Part shown: positions 43,709-53,966 of the stretch, in pieces
Position numbering within the stretch: position 1 is the stretch's first letter
How the letters are laid out: each line of letters opens with the position of its first letter
Source of the DNA: Asterochloris sp. CNOR1
Taxonomy: Eukaryota; Chlorophyta; Trebouxiophyceae; Trebouxiales; Trebouxiaceae
Direction: 5' to 3'
DNA length: 64,000 nt
Assembly (NCBI GenBank): GCA_963969365.1
Contig: OZ017751.1
Location: forward strand, 2,108,001-2,172,000
Program-made: the position numbers and the translations under genes
The notes under the pieces: model-generated
Databases searched by the model: none
Told to the model about the DNA's origin: nothing
What the model saw: only the letters and a program-made list of their open reading frames with translations

Positions 43709-45647
43709 CTAGCTGGGAAGTTTTCTGCTTCGCAACATCTCCAGCTGCCTAATGTGGTGGTCAAGCCTGGCCTGGAGGTCGTTGAGTTCCCGCTGGCAGT
43801 TGCCGGGGGCGTCACCTCCTTTGAGATGAGACCCTGCTGACACAGAGTAGACATAGGAGCTGAGAATTGTGATGCGCTCCTGCAGCCAGTTATGATTGAT
43901 ATATCAACTTGTGGCACCTTGCAGCTGTCTTTGCCACCATGACTTGCATTCCACAGCTATTGCACCAGAGATGTGCAGGCATCAGGATCAGATCAAAAGC
44001 CTCTCAGGTGCCCAAGCGCGCTGAAAAGGGTCCTCCGAACAATGATGCTCACTGGGCACAGCTGCCCCAAGCCAATCAGACATGCAGGTGCCTTTGCACA
44101 AGTACAGGGCACAGGGTCCCAACATGCGTAGGCATGCAGGTGCTGACCTTGGGCATCACAAAAATGCCCTCCTGGAAAGTCTCCACACCCTCCAGCTTGG
44201 TCAGCATCTCCAAGCCAGCGGTGACCTCACCAAAGCTGCAGCAGACAGGCGGCATTGTTGGTATGACAGCAGAGGCACAAACAAACTGCTGTGGCTGCTT
44301 GTGGCTGCTTGTAGTCAAGGTTGGGGTCAGCATGACTGCTGGACGTCAAAAGTCCAGCAGACCACAAGGCACAGGCGCCTCGGCCACCTCTCATAGCACA
44401 ATGCTGATCTGGGTGTAGCGCCAGCCTGAGCCTCACGGACAGAACAGCTGCTGTGCCAGAGCTGGGTCTCTGCTCTGCCCCAGGCTCACCAGACAGGGCA
44501 ACAAAGCGAGCACCACAGCAACAATAATGACGTACTGCTGATTCAGGTACGGTCCACACCAAGCACCCAGATAAGCTGCTGCTCTCAGAAGTGGGGCCCT
44601 CTATCTCCCCAATGCTCAGCACGCCAGGCAGAAGCAATGCAGCTCAGCAGCTCACATGGTGTACTGCTGATCAAGGTGTGGCGCCGGCCCCAGCAGCACG
44701 GAGAAGCTGCTGGTCCCAGAGTTGGGGTCTTCCATTCGCCCCATGCTCAGGATGCCCCGTTTGTCATGCTTGACAGCTGTTGTGACTTCCAAAGGCACCC
44801 TCAGGTCTGCTACTGCCTTTTGCTGTGTGTTCATCGGCACCATCCTTGTATGGGGCGCCACGTCTGCCACCTGAGCCACAAAGCCTTTGTCCACCCTGCA
44901 GCGTGAAAGGCTGCCCTGAAAGGATGTAAAGGGGCCCTACACAGATAGGCAGCTCAGCATGGCAGCCACCAACTATACAGTACCACAGCTGCTCCCCGGC
45001 AGGGTGGGGGTTTGACTCCAATGAGAGCAGTTGCATTGGCAGGCTCAGTGCAGCATCTGACACGCTGCCTTGAATGTGGATGGGTACTTCTGCAGTGGTT
45101 GCACAAAGGGCCTGTTGCTGAGCGCCAGGCTTGGGAGCGCTTTACAGAAAGCAATCGAGAGCCTTAGATGCACTCAAGGCAGGCACTGCACAGAAGTAGA
45201 GGGCTTGGGGACCCATATAACCTCCGCTTGTTCAGCTGCATGAAGTTGCCAGTGCTCAACAGCCACAACCCACGTATGGAGGAGCTGGTGGGAGGCATCC
45301 AATGGCAGAAAGCCACAGCATTCCAAGGAGGCTCATGCCTGTGAACCTGTCAGGCAGCCTTGCCTGAAGAAGCTGACTGTATTGTACCCTCCGAGGGCAG
45401 CAAGCTCCATGATGTGAGGAGCAGTGACAGGGGCAATGTCCGGGTAGACTGCAGGCAGCACCATACTGTAAGAGCCCAGTGAGGGTGCAGACTGATGCAG
45501 GAGGGGCACCACTCTTTCTCTTTGCAGACCTGCCATTTCCAGGTCACCATACTCGGTCTGAAAGACCATGCGCTGATCGCTAAGCTTTGGCTGCAGAGCC
45601 AAGGCCTGCTGCCAGGCAACAGTGAGGCACATCAGGGCCACCAGCAT
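43709..45647 (-). CDS. CYP23: Secretory-pathway cyclophilin, CYP23 type (peptidyl-prolyl isomerase)
   Basis: Five exons: 45647-45530, 45448-45364, 44895-44656, 44235-44148, 43879-43709; 233 residues. The order VFQTEYGDLEMAVYPDIAPVTAP, GGYNTVSFFRVDKGFVAQ, RGILSMGRMEDPNSGTSSFS, LLGPAPHLDQQYT, FGEVTAGLEMLTKLE, GIFVMPKERITILSSYVY is that of cyclophilins, and the ending GIFVMPxERITILS with a short coiled tail is specific to plant CYP23. The first 17 residues (MLVALMCLTVAWQQALA) form a signal peptide, placing it in the ER/secretory pathway. SFFRV and the missing Trp of classical cyclophilins suggest altered drug binding; activity is not provable here. The second intron has a GC donor (45363). The intron after exon 3 holds two decayed copies of the exon-3 end. 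Confidence 0.9.
44400..44640 (-). repeat. Two degenerate copies of CYP23 exon 3 end
   Basis: Exon 3 ends with codons for RGILSMGRMEDPNSGTSSFS and HLDQQYT then the donor at 44655. In the following intron the minus strand shows GVLSIGEIEGPTSESSSLSG (about 44630-44570, followed by a CTGAATCAGCAGTACGTCAT stretch echoing DQQYT plus donor). A second, weaker echo at about 44495-44400 ends GATCAGCATTGTGCTATGAG. Both are about 150 bp apart. Confidence 0.75.
44896..45363 (-). other. GC-AG intron (CYP23 intron 2)
   Basis: The donor TTCTTCAG/GCAAGG at 45363 joins FF to RVDKGFVAQ, giving the invariant cyclophilin SFFRVDKGFVAQV. No GT donor near the site gives this. Confidence 0.85.
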
Positions 45648-46001
45648 GTTGTCTGCTAAACTCTCGCCTCGTGTTGGGAGATCAACCCCACACAGTGATC
45701 AGCCTTGCACTTGGACATCTCTTTTCATGGCTTGTTTTCCAACTCAGCATGCACAGGTTTCTGACTCTCTGCCGCTCAATGTGACCTCCAGCAATGCTGT
45801 GCCATTGAGGCCCTGCTGCTTAAGCCTTTCAGAGGCCCGTCCAAGTCAACAGTCAGCAGCTGGTCAAAGCTGCGCGCATTTACATGCGCTGATGCTTCCT
45901 GATGCAGCAAAGAAATGACAGCCAGTTTCGTTCAGGGCTGGCTTTGAGGCTCAGCGGGCAGGCCATGTTGGTGTGGTAAAAGATTGGCACCTGCCCTGGA
46001 T
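45648..46001. promoter_or_regulatory. Head-to-head intergenic region, CYP23 / mitochondrial carrier
   Basis: 354 bp between the divergent start codons must contain both promoters and 5' UTRs. No specific element was recognised. Confidence 0.45.
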
Positions 46002-48324
46002 ATGCCTGCAGAGTCAGCTGACCAGTCCAGACGAGCATCCCACAGATTTGCAACAGCCCACTTTGAGGATCACTGGGCAGGATGGGACAACCTCCGCCTT
46101 TTCTCCCTGCACCTGGCGTCAGCTGGGGGGTCAGCAGCGGTAGCCAGGACAGCTGTGGCACCCTTAGACAGAGTGAAGGTGCAAACCTATATATTCAGCA
46201 CTTCAGCTGTTGGCTGGCCTCTCCGCAATGTATGCACAACCGTGCCAGCTGAGGATGGCAGGCCCCACCTGGTGCATGCCCCCAGGGCTAACAGGCAGAC
46301 CTGCTTTGTCTGCAGATCCTGCTGCAAGTGCAGAGCCTGAATGCCAGCACCCCCAAGTCGGAGCGCTATCGAGGGCTGGTGGATGGCCTGCAAGGCATCA
46401 CGCAGCGCTGCGGCTGGCGGGTGCGTACTGCCGCCAACTTCTGGGTGCAGAAGTGCACAGCCAGACCATGCCACCATTGGGCTGGCTGCTGCACAACATG
46501 CTGCCTGCTATGCTCTTCTCACTCTTTGCGCTGCAGCTCCAGCACCCAGGTCCTGCTCATCCTGCCTGTGCCTGCTGCAGGCGCCTGCACTGCAGCAGCA
46601 ACTCACCCCTTCTTTGATTGAGCAGACTCTGTGTCCTCAACCTCCCAGTCCTATGTCGTCCTCCTGCAGGCGCTGTACCGTGGCAACAGCGCCCAGGTGC
46701 TGCGCATCCTGCCAGACACGCTGATCAAGTTCATGGTCAACGACACCCTCAAGGTCATGTTTGCTCCCCCTGACGGGCGGCCCATTGGGCTCACGGGCAA
46801 GTTGGCCGCCGGCACCGCCACTGGCATGCTCAAGTGCGTGATGGTGTACCCCCTGGACTTGGCGCGCACCCGCATGGCTGCAGGTGAGCGCTTTGTTCAC
46901 TCAGCATGGTGCAGCAGCGTGGCAGAGGTTGCTCAGCTTGCAAAGAGTGTCTGCAACGGTCTTGATGTCCCATGTGGGCGTTCAGCATGAAGGGCGGCTG
47001 TCTCATCATGGTGGTGCAGCCTGGGCAAAGATTGCTCAGCATACAGGAGGAGCGAGAAGTGAGCGAGCTGTGTGTGAATGCACAGCATGCAAGATGGAAT
47101 GCTGTTCATCATGGTGCAGCACCATGGGCGAGCGTCTATGGTGTGTACAGCCCTGCTGAGCATGGTGCAGCCGTTGCCAAGCAAGATCGAAGCAAGGTGT
47201 GTGCTTGTCGTGGTGTTGCAGATGTGAGCCGGCCGGGACACCCTTTGGCCTATGAGGGCTTGGCGCACTGCCTGCAGTCAACACTGCAGCACGAAGGCTG
47301 GCGAGGGCTCTACAGGTAGGACACCGGGTCTCTGTTGAGTGCAGCATCCTGAACAGCTGGTCTGAGATGGAGTTGCAGTGCAGACCTGAGTGCAGTTCAG
47401 TGTGGCTGCTGCCTGGGGCCGAGGTGACGTTGTTTTTATGAGGCGAGATGAGCAGGGGCGATGCATTGCAGTTTGCGCTCGCATGTTTGCTCAGATGTGC
47501 CCGGGCAGTAGGTGGCTTGCTGATCCCCGTGCCAATGTCTACACCTCTCACCTAGTCTGTTGGTTATGCTCCCCTGCCTTTGCAGTGTACAGCTGACGTC
47601 CATGACAAGGATGGATCAGCCCGACTCCTGATCCAGTGGTACCTGCAGGGGCCTGCTGGCGTCCATGATGGGGGTTGGCCCATACCTGGGCATCTCCTTC
47701 ACAATGTATGATGAACTGCAGCAGCTTATTCCTGACGACAGGGCGTCCAGAAATAGCCCCTGGTATGCCCTGGCCAAGATGGGGACTGGCATCACAGCCG
47801 GCCTGACTGCCCACACCGTGGTCTATCCCCTGGACACCCTGCGACGGCGCATGCAGGTGCGTGACGCAAAGGACAGCCAGTGCTGCCTGGGTGCTGCTTT
47901 GGCCGGAGGCTGGCATGCATGCCCTGCCCTTTGGGCCCTGGCAGAGCCCTGCTGCTCCCATGTTCAGGCTTGCTCTGCCCAAACAGCTGCTGCCATGTGT
48001 TGGGTGGCTGCTGAGGGCTGCCTACTGGTGAGTGCATGTAGGCTGGCGCGGCAGTCAGACTGCAACAATGCTCACTGCATATGACGTAAATGTTTGCCAC
48101 TCTCCCTGCAGGTCAGCGGCGCGCCCAGCCAAAGGCCTGCTCACACAGGGTATGGGCAGTGTGCGAGACAGCTCTGGAAGGAAGCAGGGCCCCTAGCTTT
48201 CTACAGAGGCTTTGCCGTGAGCTGTCTCAAAACAGTGCCCGCAGCATCCATTCAGTTCTTGCTATTTGATGCAATCAGATATGGCCTTCTGGTGCTGGAC
48301 CCCACTACTGGAAGCCCTGCATAA
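46002..48324 (+). CDS. Mitochondrial carrier family (SLC25) protein
   Basis: Six exons: 46002-46178, 46316-46420, 46670-46883, 47222-47315, 47649-47856, 48112-48324; 336 residues. The three tandem carrier repeats are marked by PLDRVK (repeat 1), PLDLAR (repeat 2) and PLDTLR followed by RRMQ (repeat 3), each matching P-x-[DE]-x-x-[KR], with the downstream G-x-x-x-x-[YF]-[RK]-G motifs ALYRGN, GLYRG and AFYRGF. Such proteins exchange small metabolites across the mitochondrial inner membrane (some are peroxisomal or plastid). The RRMQ after the third motif recalls adenine-nucleotide-type carriers, but the substrate cannot be fixed by reading. The first ATG in the open frame is at 46002. TGTAA lies at 48427-48431. 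Confidence 0.88.
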
Positions 48325-48426
48325 ACTCTGACCCGTCTGATGACCCTCCACCTTGATTTCATGCCTTCCCCTTAGAGAATGGGCATATTCAATCCTGGCC
48401 TGCTGACCATTAGAAGTGAACCCTGT

Positions 48427-48431
48427 TGTAA
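48427..48431 (+). terminator. Poly(A) signal TGTAA (carrier gene)
   Basis: TGTAA about 100 bp after the carrier stop codon, on the coding strand; role inferred from position. Confidence 0.45.
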
Positions 48432-48529
48432 GCCAGTACATGAACAATTTTGCGGCCTGCCTTTCATGCCGTTGCTCTGGCCCTAAAAGGTGGGTTGCCT
48501 GGTGCCTAAAAAAAGAAAATGAGTTGAAG

Positions 48530-51500
48530 CTAATGTTCAAGCAAGAGGATGGCAAATTTGTAAGCGCCCCTTGCAGGGCTTACCAGGGCCGTCATGTCAT
48601 GTGTAGCAGACCTCTCAGACAGGCATACGTGAAAGTGTTGCCCAGACTCTCTCTGCACGAGTTTCAGAATCCTCCTGCACAGCAGAACACATGCAGAAGA
48701 TTGAAGAGACGCAGCTTTGGAATGGCTCACAGCTGCCACATGCCTCAAGGTGAAAGATAGCTGACAGGACCTGGAAGCATGCAGCAGCTGCTCATACATG
48801 AGCACGTGCAGCAGCACGCAGAGAGGTGGTGGAGGATGCAGCAGCAGGCTCCTGGTCTCTGTAGGTGCCATTAGCATGCAGTTGCCCACTGAAAGCCTGG
48901 CCCTACAGCCTGTCACAGCAGGCTGCTGACCCCTGGGAGCCTGCAGCAGCAGGAAATGCAGCATGCTGGCAGGCAAATCCTTGATAGGAAACGGGAGCGG
49001 GCGTTGCAACACGCTCCAGCCAATTGCACAGTCCCTAATTGTGAGCGTGCAGCAGCAGCAGGCATGGCGACTAGCAGCTGCAAAGCATCTCTTACCCTCT
49101 GGCCCCTGCCGGCTCCGTCCCCCTCGTCACTGACATTGGGGGCAAGCTGCTCCAGGCACCAGCGCCACCCGCAGCGCCCACTGTCACTGTGGCCGCCCTC
49201 GCCTGGCAGGCCGTCGGTGGCATTGCTGCTCATCCAGGGGCAGAAGTATCTGGAGGGCATACATGACCTAGACCTCAGGTGTGGCATCAATGATGATGTG
49301 GAGACGAAGATGCCTGCTGGCACCTGTAGTAGCAGCAATCCTGTGTGGCGGCGTGCTACAGGCCTGCAGATTCAGGTCACGCCTCTGGTAGATACACCTG
49401 ATGAGCAGCAAAGTCACTGCAGGGCAGCTCCACCTCAGACAAGCACCTGCCAGAGGAAGATAGAGCATGAGAGACCGTGAGCCCCTGCCAATGCAGACTT
49501 TGTCATGTGTGCTGTTTGCAGGCAGGTGCCTCATGCAGCCAGTCAGGAAGCAGCCAGTCAGGAGCGTCATGCAGCGCCAGGCAGACTGACAGAGTCATTG
49601 CCACAGCCACATGGCCGAGTCTATGCCCACCTGTGGAGCGTGACCATGTTGAGGGGTGCCGCTCCCTGCCCGGGAGGGATCTCCTCAGCTGCGCCCTCAG
49701 CAGCATCGCTGCTGGCTGCGGCGGGCGTCCCGGTCAGAGCTCCATCTGTGCACTCAGCTGCTGGTGCAGACGTGATGCTGCTGGCACCAGGTTGCCGCCT
49801 AGCCTTCTTCGCTGCTGGGCTCTCCTTGCTGCACCTGCAGCGCAGGCAGCTGCATCCTACGAGGGACAGTCAGGTACTGCAGATGGACCCCGCCAGAGAC
49901 AGACCGTTGTTGCAGACGGAAACAAACCAGTGGCCAAGCATGAAAGTCACAACACTGTCCACTGTTCTGTGGCTCCTTTATAAGGACAACTGCGAGGAAC
50001 ACCATCCTGCAGACAGCACTGTGAGCTGCGCTCTACACGAGGGTCGCTACCACACCTGTCTGCGCCTCCACCCTCAGCAGCCACCTTGCGCTTTGCACCA
50101 GCAGATGCTGCAGCACCAGCTGCTGCTGCCGCTGCTGTGGTTGTTGCAAAAGGTGGCCATGACTGGGACCTGAATACCTCCAGCCCAAAAGCTGGCACTG
50201 ATCCTGCAGAAGGGTGCCCGTCAGGGTGGCACAGCAGCATTTGAACGCTGCTAGAGACGATTCCCAAGGCATGCCGGCAAAGAAGGCGCACAGACACGTC
50301 CTGCCGCGAGCGGCAGCTGCACAGTGCGGCACTGAGGGCGCATGGCACCCACTGCAGCAAGCCAAACCTGCCAAACACGTGCTTGTGCGTGGCAATGCAC
50401 AAGCTTTGCTCCTATTTACCAGCAATAAACGGTCGGCTTTGTGCGCAGCAATTCCTTCGGATGTAGCACAGCACTACACGATTTAAACTACACAAACGCA
50501 TACAAAGTAACCCAAGGGTGGTTGGGGAAGGCAGGGTTCAAACCTGCAATGAATATATCTAGTCATCTACAGAGCGCACCTGGGGAGCCCCAGCCAGCAT
50601 CCTCCGGGGTCTGATGTGCAGGGGTGCCCCCAGGCAGCGGGGCCATGCCTGCAGGCTGCACAGGTGTGCCCGCCTGGCTGCCTCCACTCATGGCTGAAGG
50701 ACTGGCCAGGCTTGGGACGCCCCCAGTGGCTTGTGCCTGGGGAGTGCCGAAGGCTGGGGCTGTGCTGCCCCAGGGGTCCTGCTCCTCAGCGCTGCTGTCC
50801 ATCTCAAAAGAGCCACCTGCAGGGGGCCAGTGGTGTCCTCAAGGGGGCTGGGGATGCATCAGCATAGCCAGCCTGACCCGAAAGCAGCCCAAACAAACAC
50901 CATGCCTTTCAATGGAAAGGCCAAGGTGGGTGCACCATCACCGACAAGTAGGTGTGATGCCGCAACAGGGAACCACATTTGTGAATGAGCCACCCAGGGG
51001 GCAGGCGGCCAGCAAGCACCCTGGCTGCAAGCAGCACACAACACCAGCTCCTCACCAGCAATGGTGCTGCTGAGGCTGACAAGCACGAGAGGGGCGGATG
51101 AAGTCGGTTGAATTTCAGGGGGCTGAGACAGTGCAGCTGTCCTGTCCTTTGGAGCCTGGCGCTCCCCAGAGCCAGCAGCAGGTGCAGCCACAGCTGTGGG
51201 GTTCCCTGCACTGCACCAGACACTCAAGCTGAAGTGGCTGCAGACGGGATGACGTTGTGCTGAGGCCTGCTTGATGTTATAGCATCAACAGATCAGTAAG
51301 GAGCCCAGCGCTGCACACATGGCTGCACCAGACTGCAGACCTCCTGAAGCAGTGGTGTGCAGCAACATGCCCAGTCCCGCAGCGCACCTGCCCCAGGCAA
51401 AGGTGCTGCCCTTCACACAGTGAAGGCCCGCGCGGGTCTCTCAAGGCGCTTTGAGGCAAGCTGCAGCTCTACACAAGCAACACCAGCACTGTCCTGCATG

Positions 51501-53812
51501 AGTGCAGCGCACTTGCCCGCACAGCAGCAACGCACAACATTGTCATGCGGCCCTGCCGCGCACCTGCACGCGCATAAGCGCTGCCCTTGGGAGCAAATGC
51601 CCACAAGCCTGCCCTGGCCCCGCACTCGCTGCACACCACAGCAGCATTCGCCAGCCCAACCGGTTCCCTGCCCTTCTGGGCTTCCCCAGCTTCTGGGGGA
51701 GCTGCAGGCTCGACCTCGCCAGCACTGGTGCCACATCTGAGCCGCCTCTGCTTGGCAGATGGCGCTCGCACCTCCAGCAGGGACCACCCGCAGGCAGCAA
51801 GGACAGCTGCCCGCTGCCTGTGAGCCACGCTTCCCTGCTCTGCAGGCAGAGACAGAGGCGGGATTGGCGTCTCAATCTCAGTGCTGCAGGCAACCAGGAC
51901 GGCTGTCCACTGCGCGAGAGGTGCAGTGCCCCACCTGTAGGCAGGGCAGAGGCAGCTTGGAGCCGGACTGTCAGCGCTGCAGGCAGCCAGGATGACAGCC
52001 TGCTGCCCGCGAGCTGCAGTGCACCCCTGTGCAGGCAGGCAGAAGAGCTGCTCTTAAGCGGGCTGCACCGCCATGAAAGCAGCGCCGAGCGCTGAGGGGG
52101 CCCCAAGCCTCTACATGGCTCACAAGGATAGCCGCCTCCTGCCACCCAGGGCTCCAGCTTGGCAGCATTGGTCCCTTCCCACAGCCCCTGCAGCTTGCAG
52201 CGGTGCAGGAAAGCCACATGCAGGGGCTGCACCAAGCAGGGGCAAGCACGCACCTGCAAAGCCTCTGCACAGCAGGTTGAGGTCCACCTCACTGTCGTCT
52301 GCCTCTGAGCCCACTGGCTGCAAAACCCCCTTGTGAGCATCTCCTTCCTCAGGTGCGGGAGTGTTCAGCAGGCTCCTCAGACGATTCCTGCAGCGATTTC
52401 AGGCAGCGTGTGCCTGACAGCACCAGGAGCCCGTGCAGGAGCAAGCGACGAGCGCTGGTCCCTGCCACTTGCAGGTGGCGCAGAGCCCATGTGTCATGGC
52501 ACGTCATCGGCCATGGTGCAAGACCCCAGTGGTTTGCTGGTGTCGTCACCAGGCTGCAGCCCCTGACACGGCCTACGGTCTCCACTGGCTGTTCCCAGCA
52601 TGACCTCTCAGCAACCCCACCTGTGGGTGTCCATGATCAGGTGCACTGCCTTGACCGCCAGCGGGGGCAGCAGGCTGAGGCGCTGCAGGTCTGCCAGGCG
52701 GGCAGCGTAGTCAGCCTGCACCGCGCGGGCGGCCAGCGGGGGGAACTGGGCCATCCCCGGGGAGCAAGGGCGCTGCCGCCAGGGGCAGGCCTCCTCGTGG
52801 GCAGTCTCCAGGCGGGCAGCAAACTGCTCTGCTGCCTGCAGACATGGGAGGCAGACAGGTTGAGTCTGTGGGCTGCTGGCAAGTGCAAGGCAGACTTGGG
52901 GCGCTGTCCAGGACAGCAGACTGCTTTGCTGCGTGCACAGGGTGAAAGGCAAGCATTGAGTGCAAGCGGTCTCTCATGCAGGTATGAGGCAGGCAGTGGG
53001 CCTTGCTGCAGGTGTCCCGCCGCAGACACGTGGCAGGCAATGTGGGCCTCCGGATGTGAACGGCATATGGCTGCAGCCGTGCACCTACGGTTGCTGCTGG
53101 TGAGGTTTGCAAGGGACTGAAACAGCAAGCTGACACGCTCCTCACCTTCTGCACCTGGTCATGTGACAGGCTGGGCTGGAGCTTGAAGCTGAGCTTGCTA
53201 TTGCAGAACTGCAGACAGGGCAGATGTTGCAGCTCCTGCAAAATTGTGTGCCTGCTGCCAGATTGCTGCAGCAGGCAGCAGGCAGTGAAAGCCCATGCTG
53301 TCTTGCAGCACAGACCTTGCACAGACAGTTCTACACATCAAAGCCTGCAGGAGCAGTTTTGACAATACCACAGCCACTGACAACAGGCAGGTTCACAGAG
53401 ATGGCGCAGCAGAGGAAATGCACACTCCCCTGCTGGTACAAGCAGTGCACACCTCACAGCTCAGCATGTCCAGTGCTGAGTTGGTCCACCCCCTGCGGGC
53501 GCAAGGGATGGGCGCGATGGCGGGCGGCTTGCAGAACCAGGTGGTGGCCCTGAAGGTGCGCAGCCTTCTCAGCAGGTCCCTGCGGTCCCATGGCCTGGGA
53601 GTGGCTGCCTTGGACGGCGACTTGCTCTTTCCCTGCAGAAGCCCACGTCCCTTAGGCTGTGCACCCAGCCGTCTGGGAAGAAACGTGCAGGCTTGTCAGG
53701 GCCTTACTGCTACATGAGGACTGAGGGAGGGGCTGCCGAGGACCTGTTGCCCCTGCAGTGATGGCAGGTAGATGAGACCGTCCAGTGCTCGCTGCACTCT
53801 CTCCTGATCCAT
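48530..53812 (-). CDS. ZC3HC1: C3HC zinc-finger protein, ZC3HC1/NIPA-like
   Basis: Exons: 53812-53744, 53632-53453, 53208-53146, 52835-52621, 51817-51564, 51205-51056, 50816-50580, 50107-50056, 49780-49631, 49249-49096, and an uncertain last exon 48940-48530; about 508 residues without the last. The C3HC domain starts RPWDRRDLLRRLRTFRATTW, FCKP, CARRGWTN, then CEFCNSKLSF and the zinc-binding H-x3-CPW as TAHEEACPWRQRPC. A second related domain follows: AAVLAACGWSLLEV, VCSECGARAGLWAF, STIAGG and LHRYFCPWMSS with GWRWCLEQLAP. ZC3HC1/NIPA proteins sit at the nuclear basket or act as F-box-like factors in cell-cycle control. A Pro/Gly-rich insert lies between the halves of the second domain. Splice joins at 51817 and 49780 have alternatives. 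The 3' end is weakly supported. Confidence 0.82.
51860..52060 (-). repeat. Two degenerate copies of C3HC-gene exon 5 start
   Basis: The region around the exon-5 junction (about 51850-51780) is repeated upstream in the intron at roughly 105-bp spacing: about 51950-51880 and 52050-51980. The shared core, on the plus strand, is CTGCAGGCA[GA]CCAGGA followed by a CTG[CT]CC.CTGC stretch and a second CTGCAG/CTGTAG. This is a three-unit degenerate tandem array with the real exon as one unit. Confidence 0.7.
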
Positions 53813-53966
53813 TCTCTAAGTCTCAATGGACTCTCGATTCAGACTGGAACACTCCTTTATGTACATGTGGTTGCTGACCAGATCGAGTCGGTTGACTAGA
53901 CTGGTTGACTGCATGGCTTGAGTGGCATGAGCATTGTAAGGCAAGCACAATGTGATACAGGCCCCC
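53813..53966. promoter_or_regulatory. Head-to-head intergenic region, C3HC gene / GT61 gene
   Basis: 154 bp between divergent start codons; both promoters must lie here or extend into the first exons and introns. Confidence 0.45.

Noticed and set aside
50531-50547. A GCAGG-GTTCAAA-CCTGC hairpin that looks like a tRNA T-arm
   Set aside because: No acceptor, D or anticodon arm can be built around it; upstream sequence is AT-rich and unstructured, so it is probably chance within an intron of the C3HC gene.
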